A stretch of DNA of 43,120 nucleotides from NCBI GenBank assembly GCA_019309485.1, contig JAFDGC010000012.1, positions 1 to 43,120 of the forward strand, read 5' to 3'. The translations under genes and the position numbers were made by a program. The DNA is from Deltaproteobacteria bacterium. Its GTDB lineage: Bacteria; Desulfobacterota; Desulfobacteria; Desulfobacterales; UBA2156. Each line of letters begins with the position of its first letter. The first letter of the stretch is position 1. Below the pieces are notes generated by a model. The model saw only the letters and a program-made list of their open reading frames with translations. It made no database searches and was not told the DNA's origin. Shown piece by piece: positions 7,894 through 16,419 of this stretch.

Positions 7894-8688
7894 CTATTCG
7901 CCGTTCACCACGGTTTTGTTTAAAAAAGAACGGGGATTCGATCCCCCATTGAATTCTGCCGGACGCTTCCAGGGCGGGACGAGTTGCCGGTGGATGGGAA
8001 GCACCGGGCAAAAAAACCGAACCGGCGCCATTTGCATCCACAAGGACTCCGGGACCGTAATCATTTCCAGGGAAAGCCCGCTTTCTTTCGAAAAAGCCCG
8101 AACAAAACGGTATCCGTTTTCGATGTCTTCAAGCCGGGTTTCCTCCATGAGATTGGCGTTCCCGATGATTCCGGTGACGGCCAGCCTGGATGCCTGTTCA
8201 ATGGAAGCACGCATTTGCCGGCATCCGGCAACGGTGTCGGTGAACGGACGAAACGGATTGATCACCATCAGCATGTGCAGCGCCCGCCCGTGACCCGCGG
8301 CTGCCGCGAAGGCATCGGCCAGCGATGCCAGGACCGTGGCCCCTGCATCGTTTCCGCCCACATCCAGGATAACGAGCCCCTCTGTACGTTGAATGACCCC
8401 GGCCACCAGGGGCGTCAGGATGGGCAGGTCCGCGTACAGATAGGCGTCCGGGGGGAGGACCGCTTCGACGCCGATGCGGGTCAAGGCGGCTTTCGCTTCC
8501 CGGGTCCGGAAGTACGGATTCACCAGATCCAAATCCGCGATCCATACCCGGGAACCGGCGTTTCGGGACACCGCCGCCAGGTTGAGGGCCACTTCGGTCT
8601 TGCCGCTTCCGAATGCTCCCACGATCACCACGACCCCCTCGTACCGGGGAACCGCCCTTTCCAGTCGCACCGCCTCCATGGCCGTCAT
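7894..8688 (-). CDS. P-loop NTPase of the ParA/MinD-like SIMIBI class, function unknown
   Basis: A 264-residue cytoplasmic nucleotide-binding protein. It has a Walker A motif GAFGSGKTE at about 24-32, then WIADLDLVNPYFRTREA, resembling the switch I/Walker A-prime region of deviant-Walker ATPases, and a Walker B-like ILDVGGNDAG. It has no DNA-binding or membrane-targeting region that I recognise. It is first in the run leading into the oxidoreductase genes, and a sigma-70-like promoter lies just upstream. A role in maturing or positioning the Fe-S oxidoreductase is only an inference from adjacency. The ATG at 8688 is used; the ATG three codons later is also possible. Confidence 0.8.
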   Translation of the reverse strand: MTAMEAVRLERAVPRYEGVVVIVGAFGSGKTEVALNLAAVSRNAGSRVWIADLDLVNPYFRTREAKAALTRIGVEAVLPPDAYLYADLPILTPLVAGVIQRTEGLVILDVGGNDAGATVLASLADAFAAAAGHGRALHMLMVINPFRPFTDTVAGCRQMRASIEQASRLAVTGIIGNANLMEETRLEDIENGYRFVRAFSKESGLSLEMITVPESLWMQMAPVRFFCPVLPIHRQLVPPWKRPAEFNGGSNPRSFLNKTVVNGE

Positions 8689-8737
8689 TTCCGGTTGGGT
8701 ATCCTATCTTTTGGCCTTTCATTATTTAAAGCTTTTA

Positions 8738-8766
8738 CTTTTATAAATCGAGGCGATTTTTGTCAA
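8738..8766 (-). promoter_or_regulatory. Sigma-70-like promoter for the NTPase/oxidoreductase run
   Basis: Read on the minus strand, a perfect TTGACA (8766-8761) is followed after 15 bases by TATAAA (8745-8740), or after 17 bases by TAAAAG (8743-8738). Transcription would start about 40 bases before the ATG at 8688. The site lies in the AT-rich divergent region between the NTPase and the DUF1343 gene. Confidence 0.6.
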
Positions 8767-8902
8767 GGATTTTCCCCTGATCCTTATGACGCTGAAGGGT
8801 TTCGCCGATGCCTTTTTATGCCGGGTTCCCGGGAAACCATATTTTTCTTTCCTGCGGACGGGAGTCTGTGGTAATCCTGCGCCAATTCCGTCCGGAGAAG
8901 AT

Positions 8903-10090
8903 ATGCAACCGGTTCTGACAGGACTCGAAAATCTGCTGCTGTCCCCTCCCGACTGGCTGTGCCGCAGCCGGATCGGCCTGCTTTGCAATCCCGCGTCGGT
9001 GGATCGTCGCCTGAACCATGCCGTTGAGATGATCCGGAAGGTGTTTCCCCCGAACCCGGTGCTGATCTATTCCCCCCAGCACGGCTTTCATGCCGAAAAA
9101 CAAGACAACATGATCGAATCCGGCGACACCCGGGACCCCCTGTTCCACGTCCCGGTCCACAGTCTCTACGGCCGGCGGCGGATGCCGGAAAAATCCTCAA
9201 TGGAAAACATCGACGTCCTTCTGGTGGATCTCCAGGATGTGGGATGCCGTGTCTACACCTTCATCTATACTTTGTCCTACTGCATGGAAACCGCCGCGGC
9301 CTTAGGGAAAAAGGTGGTGGTCCTGGATCGTCCCAACCCCATCGGCGGCCGGGTGATCGAGGGCAACCGCCTCTCCCCGCACTGCGCCTCCTTCGTGGGC
9401 CGGTACCCGATCCCAATGCGCCACGGCCTGACCATCGCCGAAGCCGCCCTCCTGTTCAATACCCGGTTCGGCATCGGATGCGACTTGACGGTGATCCCCA
9501 TGAAGGGCTGGCACCGGGACATGTATTTCTCGGACACCGGTCTTCCCTGGGTACTCCCTTCCCCGAATCTGCCCACCCCGGAGGCCGCCCTCGTTTATCC
9601 GGGCCAGGTGCTGTGGGAAGGGACCAATATCTCCGAAGGAAGGGGGACCACCCGTCCCTTCGAAATCTTCGGGGCCCCCTTCCTGGACCCGTACGCCATC
9701 CTTGACCGCTTGAAGGAAAGCGGCATCCCGGGCGTGACCTTAAGGCCCCTTGCCTTCGAGCCCACATGGAACAAATGGCAGGGGAGCCTGTGCAAGGGAT
9801 TCCAGATCCACGTGATGAATCGATCCCGGTTTCGGCCCTATACCGCTTCCTTGAAACTGATGCGCGTGGTAATGGATCTTTATCCGGATCGGTTTGAATG
9901 GAAACCGCCGCCCTATGAATACGAATTCGAACGGATGCCCATCGATCTCATCCTGGGGGATCAACGGATCCGCCGGGAACTGGAACAAACCCGTGACGTG
10001 GACGGCCTTTCGGCTTCCTGGAATGACGATCTGGAAGCCTTCCGGGCGATGCGCTCCCGGTTTCTCTTGTACCCGGAGCAACCCCGTTGA
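8903..10090 (+). CDS. DUF1343 / NamZ-like exo-beta-N-acetylmuramidase
   Basis: The protein belongs to the DUF1343 family. Its characterised member NamZ removes non-reducing-end N-acetylmuramic acid from peptidoglycan fragments. From the ATG at 8903 (GGAG five bases upstream) it has 395 residues, with family motifs LLCNPASVD (about 26-34), YSPQHGFHAEKQDNM (56-70), DVLLVDLQDVG and DRPNPIGG (142-149), plus the C-terminal region with WEGTNISEGRGTTRPFE. An earlier in-frame ATG at 8786 would add 39 residues but has no ribosome-binding site. No signal peptide is visible at either start, so it is probably cytoplasmic, unlike secreted NamZ proteins. Its stop overlaps the next gene's TTG start. Confidence 0.88.
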   Translation: MQPVLTGLENLLLSPPDWLCRSRIGLLCNPASVDRRLNHAVEMIRKVFPPNPVLIYSPQHGFHAEKQDNMIESGDTRDPLFHVPVHSLYGRRRMPEKSSMENIDVLLVDLQDVGCRVYTFIYTLSYCMETAAALGKKVVVLDRPNPIGGRVIEGNRLSPHCASFVGRYPIPMRHGLTIAEAALLFNTRFGIGCDLTVIPMKGWHRDMYFSDTGLPWVLPSPNLPTPEAALVYPGQVLWEGTNISEGRGTTRPFEIFGAPFLDPYAILDRLKESGIPGVTLRPLAFEPTWNKWQGSLCKGFQIHVMNRSRFRPYTASLKLMRVVMDLYPDRFEWKPPPYEYEFERMPIDLILGDQRIRRELEQTRDVDGLSASWNDDLEAFRAMRSRFLLYPEQPR

Positions 10091-10794
10091 CCCCGAATGA
10101 CATGAAACGATCCTGCGAAAACTTCAAGCGGATGCGCTTTAAAGGAAACAAAGTATGGATGGCGTTGGATGACCAGGGCCGCCCCTTGGTCCGGGAGGGA
10201 AAGGTCCTCATCAAATATCAACCGGAGCAGGACTACGAATATTGGGTCCGCCAAGAAAACGTCGAGCCCCTCGACGCGCCGGACTCGAAACCGGCCCCGG
10301 AAAAATCCGGCGCAAGAAAAAGGACCCGGGGAAAAAAACCGGAAAAAAACGATCCCGATGTCCTGTCCGAAACGATTGATCCCAACGCCGTTGTGATCTT
10401 CACGGACGGAGCCTCCTCGGGAAACCCCGGCCCTTCGGGGATCGGGATCGTGCTGCGGCACAAAGGACGCCGCAGGGAAATCTCCCGGTATATCGGGGTC
10501 GCCACGAATAATATCGCCGAACTCGAAGCCATCCGGACGGCGCTGGCCCAATTGAAAACCGTGAATCTTCCGGTACGCCTCTTCACCGACAGCACCTATG
10601 CCCAAGGGGTTTTGACGTTGGGATGGAAACCGCGTAAAAACGAAGCGTTGATCCGTGCCACCAAAACCCTGATGGCCAAGTTCAAAGACTTGAAAATCAT
10701 CCACGTTAGGGGGCACACGGGGGATGAAGAAAACGAAAGGGCCAATGATCTGGCCGTATCCGCCGCAAGGGGCGGGGGAAGTCCGTCGGTTTAA
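10087..10794 (+). CDS. rnhA: Ribonuclease HI with an extra N-terminal region
   Basis: RNase H cleaves the RNA strand of RNA-DNA hybrids. The catalytic domain spans about residues 98-230, with the four acidic residues in TDGASSGNPGP, NNIAELEAI, TDSTYAQ and NERANDLA. Before it lie about 60 residues of globular appearance (WMALDDQGRPLVREGK, YQPEQDYEYWV) and a basic linker rich in Lys, Arg and Pro. I do not recognise the first part; it lacks the aromatic pattern of the eukaryotic hybrid-binding domain. The TTG start overlaps the upstream stop (TTGA) and has GGAG eight bases before it. An ATG at 10102 is the alternative. Confidence 0.9.
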   Translation: MTPNDMKRSCENFKRMRFKGNKVWMALDDQGRPLVREGKVLIKYQPEQDYEYWVRQENVEPLDAPDSKPAPEKSGARKRTRGKKPEKNDPDVLSETIDPNAVVIFTDGASSGNPGPSGIGIVLRHKGRRREISRYIGVATNNIAELEAIRTALAQLKTVNLPVRLFTDSTYAQGVLTLGWKPRKNEALIRATKTLMAKFKDLKIIHVRGHTGDEENERANDLAVSAARGGGSPSV

Positions 10795-11204
10795 GCCCTT
10801 TTTCCGATCTTCAGAGGATGGTGGGGGAAAAGCTCAGACAAGGCAAACAAAGGCTTGGACAGGTTTCGGGTCAACACGGCCGAAAAGTGAAAAGGGATGA
10901 TATTATGGATCTCCCCCATGAGCGTATGGAAGACCTCGCTTCCCCGGTGACCGAAACGCTTCCTGAAAGCTCGCCCTGAAGGGCGGGCTTGGGTCATTTT
11001 GTCCTCGGTATCACGGTCCCGGGGAATTTTCAACATAATGCCGGATGCACAAAAGCCGAAAGAGCGCCTGGCCGCCTAAGGGAGGCTGCCCGGTATGCGA
11101 ACAGAAGTTGCCGTGTGGGGTAACTATGGGGGAATAAAGGGGAAAAGCGCCTTCAGTCCGGCATCCCGGAGGATGCCGGACCGGGTGCTGCATTGAAATG
11201 GGGT
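10795..11204. other. 410-bp gap: hairpins, no convincing gene
   Basis: No reliable gene is seen. One minus-strand frame (10791-11036, 81 residues) is open but has no ribosome-binding site and low plausibility. Two strong hairpins lie here: an 8-bp stem with TGAA loop at 10969-10988 and a 10-bp perfect stem at 11157-11180. Neither is followed directly by a T-run on the plus strand. Confidence 0.5.
11157..11180. repeat. Perfect 10-bp inverted repeat (hairpin)
   Basis: TCCGGCATCC and its exact complement GGATGCCGGA flank a four-base loop. On the minus strand it lies 25 bases past the stop of the small membrane-protein gene and is followed about 11 bases later by CTTTTCCCCTTT, so it could be an imperfect terminator for that gene. 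Confidence 0.5.
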
Positions 11205-11501
11205 CTATTCGGCTTTTTCAGTCTTTTCGGATTTCAGGTTCTCGATCTCTTTTTTCAGTTCATCGATTTCCTGTTTGTATTTTTCCGTTTCATCATTTTT
11301 AAATGTGGGTTCGGATATCGGTTCATCCTTTTTCCAGGTATCCTTCAACTCATCGAATCCCAGATAAAGCGCCAGACCGCCGCCCAGAAGCAACATGACT
11401 GGAATGGCCCCGGCCAACAATTGCAGGAAAGGTTTCCACCAGACCGACAGTCCGATGATGCCCAGTACCGCTCCAATCGCCCCGCCAATTAACGTTTTCA
11501 T
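11205..11501 (-). CDS. Small membrane protein with charged C-terminal coiled coil, unknown function
   Basis: A 98-residue protein I do not recognise. Residues about 2-20 and 27-48 are hydrophobic and glycine-rich and form two probable transmembrane helices. The last 35 residues (YKQEIDELKKEIENLKSEK) are strongly heptad-like and charged, predicting a coiled coil on one side of the membrane. A strong ribosome-binding site, AAAGGAGG, lies ahead of the ATG at 11501. The gene stands alone between two plus-strand genes. Confidence 0.75.
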   Translation of the reverse strand: MKTLIGGAIGAVLGIIGLSVWWKPFLQLLAGAIPVMLLLGGGLALYLGFDELKDTWKKDEPISEPTFKNDETEKYKQEIDELKKEIENLKSEKTEKAE

Positions 11502-11883
11502 TTAATACGGTCCTCCTTTAAAAGTAATGATTAAACAAAATGTTGGCACACCATATCCTCTAATCGTTTTTCGGATACATCTTTCTCGCCGAATTTTTCA
11601 CATGAAGCCGATAACACAACCTGAACGCCAAGGCAAGCATATTTTTTGAAAAATGGAATCCTCTTGGCGTCGGGAACCCGGCGATCATCAGACCATGTCC
11701 CTATTGATCCCCCTTTTCCTTATTGAACTAAATTGAGCGATCTGATACTCTAAAATGCACTCGCTGCTGCTGTTCAATGCACCCGACGGCGGGTGGGTGC
11801 GCCAAGAAAGGAAGCATCAACCCTTGATATCGCCCTGTGATTTCGGGGCGTTGCTTTTCATTAACGATTTTTGCCATCGGCCA

Positions 11884-14511
11884 ATGACTCAAAATCGAAC
11901 CATAGAAAACATGATCAATCGGATCCGGCGACGGCTCGAGAAAGCGCTGGATGGAACCCACGATCATTATTTTCTGTTTTTTCCCAAAGATCCGGGCCGC
12001 CTCGTCCGGATGGGGCTTCGCCTGTTTTACACCGGCGTCCGGATGGATCCCGAACAGACGGCCGTCATCTCGGCGCTTCCCCGAAACGCCGTCATCGTTT
12101 ATGCCGTCAAGTACAGCAGTCGTTTCGAGTACTTGTTTTATCACAATCGCATGGGCGACATGGGGCTGCCCTGCCCTGAGATCGCTTTCGGCTTTCGGAC
12201 CGTCGCCTTGCAACCGGTCCGCCGGATTTTTCAAGTTCTGCTGGCCCATCTGGACCATTTCTTTCGAAATCGATCCCGCCTGGATCCGTACAAGAGCGGT
12301 TACATAAAACGTTCCCTGACCGATGGACATGCCGGATATGTCACCCTGCTTGAGAGAAAGGGGATCCACCGCCGGCTTTTAAAAACCAAAAAAGACCCCC
12401 TCCGGCAGCTCATCGAAATCCAGAAAAGGATCGACAAACCCGTCTATATCGTCCCCCAACTCATGTTTTTCAGCCGGACCCCCCATCGAAACATTCGGAC
12501 CCTGGTGGACATCCTTTTCGGGACCGAAGAAAGGCCGGGACGACTGCGCCGCGTGGTCACCCTTTTCAAGAATCCCGGGAAAGTGTTCGTGGAGACGTCG
12601 GACCCCCTCGATCTGAACACATTCCTTTCTCAACCCGAGGTGGCCTCGGAAAACCTGGTGCAACAGGCCGTTCTCCTGCGTCGTCACCTCATCGAACAAA
12701 TCAACCGGCATCGCCAAACCATCACGGGGCCCACCATCAAAACCCGGGAAGAAATCAAACAGGACATTCTAACTGGTGAGCGGCTCAATGAATTTCTGGT
12801 CCATCACGCCGGAAGCCGTGAAATCCCGCTTCCCAAGGTGCGGAAGGAAGCCGACGACTATCTCGATGAAATCGCCGCCAACTACAACCCTTCTTTCGTG
12901 CGGTTCGCATCGGTCATCGTCAAATGGATCCTCGAATCCATGTTCGAAGGCGTTTCCATTGAATCCAACGCCGTGAACCGGATCCGACAATTCTCCAAGA
13001 AAGGGCCTGTCATCTTCGTCCCCTGTCACAAGAGCCACGTGGACTACCTAGTTCTCCCCTGTGTGCTGTATACGCACAACATGCCGGCGCCGCATATCGT
13101 GGCCGGAAACAATCTTTCCTTTTGGCCCCTTGGGCCCCTCTTCCGGATGGGGGGGGCGTTTTTCATCCGGCGGTCCTTCCGGGGAGCGGTGTTGTACGCA
13201 AGGGTCTTTTCCGAATACGTGCACAAACTCCTGGAAGAAGGGTTTAACATCAAAGTCTTCATGGAAGGGGGAAGGAGCCGTACCGGAAAACTCCTTGTGC
13301 CGAAACTCGGATTTTTGTCCATACTCCTCAGTGCCTTCAAAAACGGGGCATGCGAAGAACTCACCTTCATTCCCATCTTTATCGGCTACGACCGTGTCCT
13401 GGAGGAAAGCGCCTATCTGAATGAGGTGGAAGGGGGGCAAAAGGAGTCGGAAAGCCTGCTCCAGGTCATCAAAGCCCGGAAATTCTTAAGACGGCGCTAC
13501 GGAAGAATCTATATTAAGATGGGGGAGGCGACCTCGGCGCGGTCCCTTTTCAGCGAGGTGGCGAATATCGGTGATGACATTCCTCAAAAAGTCTTCAACA
13601 GAATGGTCCGCACCCTGGGGTATCGCCTGGCACATGCCATCGACAGCGTGGCTGTCGTTACGCCCCATGCCCTGGCGGCCAGCGCCATACTCAATACCCA
13701 AAAACCCGTCTTCACCCGGCGGCACCTCTGGAAAGATATCGAAACCTACCTGATCCACCTCAACTTCCAGAATGCCACCCTAGCCGATTCCCTTGTCCTT
13801 GATACCCAGACGGCCATCGATAATGCCCTGGGAGATTATCTCCAGCGGAAATTCATTGAAACGGTGTCCCCCAAAAAAGGGGCAGCGGATGCGGAGACGC
13901 TTTATCAGATCAAGGAAAATCAGCGCCCCAACCTGGAATATTACAAGAACAACACCATCGCATTCTTCATCCCGGCGGCCTTTACCGCCCTGGCGATTTT
14001 GGAAACGGACGCCTTCCAGTTCAGCGCATCCAATCTCCACGCGAGTTACTCCGCCTTACAGGAGTTCTTCAGATTAGAGTTCGCCTTCAGCGTGGACCGC
14101 ACACCCGAATACCTGATCAGGAAAACCCTCAAAGCATTCATCGACGACGCCATTCTCATGCCGCACCCCACGCTTCCGGACACCTACAACCTCACCTCTT
14201 CGGGGTTTAGAAAACTCAAGTCCTTTGCGGCTTTTTTGAAAACATTTTTCGAAGCCTACGAGGTGGTCCTGGGCTTTTTTGAAAAGGCACCCAAGAATGG
14301 TTTCAGCCCCAAGGATCGTCTGCGGAAAATCCAGGCCCGGGGAAACCGCATGTACAAACTCAAGCAGATCGAACGCAAGGAATCCCTTTCCAAGATTTAC
14401 TACCAAAACGCCGTGGATTTTTTCCTCTCCCAGGGGATCAAGAGCAGGGAGGACGAAGAAAAAATCGTTTTCTTTGCGGACATGATCAGACGCTTCCGGG
14501 CGTATATGTAA
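11884..14511 (+). CDS. plsB: PlsB-like glycerol-3-phosphate 1-O-acyltransferase
   Basis: This probable inner-membrane acyltransferase makes lysophosphatidic acid, the first step of phospholipid synthesis. The catalytic HX4D motif is HKSHVDY at about residues 382-388. It is followed by GGAFFIRRSF, the phosphate-binding block FMEGGRSRTGK (about 459-469) and the PIFIGYDRV block, in the order seen in PlsB. From the ATG at 11884 the protein has 875 residues, longer than E. coli PlsB (807). An upstream in-frame ATG at 11755 would add 43 low-plausibility residues; another ATG is at 11911. None has a good ribosome-binding site. The 380 bases before it hold no other gene. The related sequence of plant-type or DHAP acyltransferases is less likely. 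Confidence 0.87.
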   Translation: MTQNRTIENMINRIRRRLEKALDGTHDHYFLFFPKDPGRLVRMGLRLFYTGVRMDPEQTAVISALPRNAVIVYAVKYSSRFEYLFYHNRMGDMGLPCPEIAFGFRTVALQPVRRIFQVLLAHLDHFFRNRSRLDPYKSGYIKRSLTDGHAGYVTLLERKGIHRRLLKTKKDPLRQLIEIQKRIDKPVYIVPQLMFFSRTPHRNIRTLVDILFGTEERPGRLRRVVTLFKNPGKVFVETSDPLDLNTFLSQPEVASENLVQQAVLLRRHLIEQINRHRQTITGPTIKTREEIKQDILTGERLNEFLVHHAGSREIPLPKVRKEADDYLDEIAANYNPSFVRFASVIVKWILESMFEGVSIESNAVNRIRQFSKKGPVIFVPCHKSHVDYLVLPCVLYTHNMPAPHIVAGNNLSFWPLGPLFRMGGAFFIRRSFRGAVLYARVFSEYVHKLLEEGFNIKVFMEGGRSRTGKLLVPKLGFLSILLSAFKNGACEELTFIPIFIGYDRVLEESAYLNEVEGGQKESESLLQVIKARKFLRRRYGRIYIKMGEATSARSLFSEVANIGDDIPQKVFNRMVRTLGYRLAHAIDSVAVVTPHALAASAILNTQKPVFTRRHLWKDIETYLIHLNFQNATLADSLVLDTQTAIDNALGDYLQRKFIETVSPKKGAADAETLYQIKENQRPNLEYYKNNTIAFFIPAAFTALAILETDAFQFSASNLHASYSALQEFFRLEFAFSVDRTPEYLIRKTLKAFIDDAILMPHPTLPDTYNLTSSGFRKLKSFAAFLKTFFEAYEVVLGFFEKAPKNGFSPKDRLRKIQARGNRMYKLKQIERKESLSKIYYQNAVDFFLSQGIKSREDEEKIVFFADMIRRFRAYM

Positions 14512-14520
14512 ACGCCGATC

Positions 14521-16227
14521 ATGAAGGCCTTGATACTTTGCGCCGGCATCGGCGAGCGACTTCTTCCCTACTCAAAAACCCGTCCGAAACCCCTGTTCTC
14601 CATTTCCGGCGCGCCAATCCTGGATCGTCTCATCCGTCATCTGTACGCCGCCGGGGTCGAAGCCATCGTCCTCAATACCCACCACCTGGCAGATCAGATT
14701 GAAGCCCATGTCCGAAAATCGCGGTATCCCATCCCGGTGCATCTTTCCCACGAACCCGCAATCCTGGGTACCGGAGGCGCCATTGCAAATAACGCCCATA
14801 CACTGGGACACGCGCCCTTTTTCGTCATCAACGGCGATATTCTGACCGACATCGATTTCCGGACCGTTTACACCCACCATCTTGCACGCGGCGGCCCCGC
14901 GACGCTGGTATTCGTCAATGATCCGGCATTCAACACGGTCTTGGTGGACCCGAAGGGGACCGTTTGCGCCTTTGATGAAACAGATGCCCTATCGATTCCA
15001 AAGGATGCCGTGAAACTGACCTTCACCGGGATCCAGGTGCTGGATGACACAATTTTGGATTATATCCCGAATACCGGGTTTTCAAGCAGTATTGACGCTT
15101 ACCGCCGGATGCTCGCCGACGGCAAACCCCTTTGGGCATGGATGCCGCAAAAGGCCTACTGGAAGGATATCGGCACCCCCGAACGATACCGGGACGCCGC
15201 CCTCGACGCCCTGGCGGCCGAGGCGTTTTTCAAGGCATGGTCCGCCCTGTCGCCGACCCTGGAACCAACACGGATATCAGCCCTGGCGGGAGACGGATCG
15301 GATCGGACGTGGTTCCGCCTTTTCCGAAAGAAAAATACCCTGGTGGCCGTCCATCACGGAATCCGGACCGATCCGGGGCCCGGGGAAATGGATTCCTGGA
15401 TACGAATCGGCCGTTTTTTAAAGTCAAAAGGGATTCCGGTCCCTGAAATTCATGCCGTTGACCGTTTTTCCGGATGGGCGGTCATGGAAGATTTAGGGGA
15501 TCTCTCCCTCCAGGAACATATCCGCAACACACCGTCCCCGGAAGACCGCGTGGAAATCTATCAGCGGGTCATCGACCAACTGGTCCGTTTTTCGACCCGG
15601 GGCATCCGGGGATTCGACCTGACCTGGGCCTATCAGGGCCCCATTTATAACGAGGCGCTCATCCTCAAGGGCGAATGCGGTTACTTTCTGGAGGCGTTTG
15701 TCCATCGATATTTGGGGCTCGCCTTCCCCGGTGAACGTCTTGAAAACGAATGGAAGCACCTTGCCCGCCGTGCCCTGGAAAATGCGGAATTCGGCCTCAT
15801 GCATCGCGACTTTCAGTCCCGGAACATCATGGTGGCGGGCCAAGGGATCTTTTTCATCGATTTCCAGGGCGCCCGGGTGGGTCCCGTCCAGTATGACCTG
15901 GCGTCTTTGCTCATCGATCCTTACGTGGATCTGCCGGTTCCCATGCAGGAACGGCTTTTGACGTTCGCGATGAAACGACTGGCCGGAGAGCGATCGTTCA
16001 CCCCCCGCCGATTCCTGGACGGATACGGGTGTTGCGCCCTCTGCCGGAATCTCCAGGCCCTGGGCGCCTTTGCCCACCTGTGTCGGGTGAAGGGAAAAAC
16101 CGTTTTCGAAACGTACATCCCATCCGCCGTCAAAAGCCTGTCCCGTCTTGTCGACGCCCTGCCCCGGAACGAATTTCCCGGGTTGCATGAACTGAAGTCA
16201 AAGATTGCGGCCGCCGTCGGTTTTTGA
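14521..16227 (+). CDS. Sugar-1-phosphate nucleotidyltransferase-phosphotransferase fusion (MurU+AmgK-like)
   Basis: This 568-residue protein fuses two enzymes. Residues 1-235 are a nucleotidyltransferase with AGIGERLLPYSKTRPKPLF (8-26), GTGGAI, and INGDILTDID, resembling MurU (UTP:MurNAc-1-P uridylyltransferase). Residues about 255-560 are an aminoglycoside-phosphotransferase-fold kinase with the catalytic loop HRDFQSRN (428-435) and metal-binding FIDFQGARVGP (447 is Asp), like AmgK, the MurNAc/GlcNAc anomeric kinase. In pseudomonads these are separate adjacent genes that turn MurNAc into UDP-MurNAc. The fused form would do both steps. Other sugar substrates are possible. It starts ten bases after the acyltransferase gene. 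Confidence 0.85.
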   Translation: MKALILCAGIGERLLPYSKTRPKPLFSISGAPILDRLIRHLYAAGVEAIVLNTHHLADQIEAHVRKSRYPIPVHLSHEPAILGTGGAIANNAHTLGHAPFFVINGDILTDIDFRTVYTHHLARGGPATLVFVNDPAFNTVLVDPKGTVCAFDETDALSIPKDAVKLTFTGIQVLDDTILDYIPNTGFSSSIDAYRRMLADGKPLWAWMPQKAYWKDIGTPERYRDAALDALAAEAFFKAWSALSPTLEPTRISALAGDGSDRTWFRLFRKKNTLVAVHHGIRTDPGPGEMDSWIRIGRFLKSKGIPVPEIHAVDRFSGWAVMEDLGDLSLQEHIRNTPSPEDRVEIYQRVIDQLVRFSTRGIRGFDLTWAYQGPIYNEALILKGECGYFLEAFVHRYLGLAFPGERLENEWKHLARRALENAEFGLMHRDFQSRNIMVAGQGIFFIDFQGARVGPVQYDLASLLIDPYVDLPVPMQERLLTFAMKRLAGERSFTPRRFLDGYGCCALCRNLQALGAFAHLCRVKGKTVFETYIPSAVKSLSRLVDALPRNEFPGLHELKSKIAAAVGF

Positions 16228-16302
16228 TAAGATGAATTCTAGCTTTCAAGCGCGGTGTCCCCTGGTAGTGAAAATATCTGTCCTTGGAGAGCTTCCATTG
16301 AT

Positions 16303-16320
16303 CCCGCCTTCAAAGGCGGG
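16303..16320. repeat. Short GC-rich hairpin upstream of dapB
   Basis: CCCGCCT and AGGCGGG pair around TCAA in the 190-bp gap before dapB. No T-run follows, so it is not a canonical terminator. It resembles the CGCCC-TGAA-GGGCG hairpin at 10969-10988. Confidence 0.4.
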
Positions 16321-16419
16321 GCCTGGTGAAAGCGTTCCGGTCAAAAAAATTGAACGCCTAAAAAATTTTGTGAGCGTTGGCGCCTTTTCGGAAAAAAGAT
16401 GTAAAACAGGAGACAGGCA

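Noticed and set aside
10969-10988. GC-rich hairpin as a terminator for rnhA
   Set aside because: It is 175 bases past the stop and lacks a T-run; more likely a repeat remnant.
10791-11036. An 81-residue minus-strand open frame downstream of rnhA
   Set aside because: No ribosome-binding site, overlaps the rnhA stop and a strong hairpin, and no recognisable protein character. Left as possible repeat-derived sequence.
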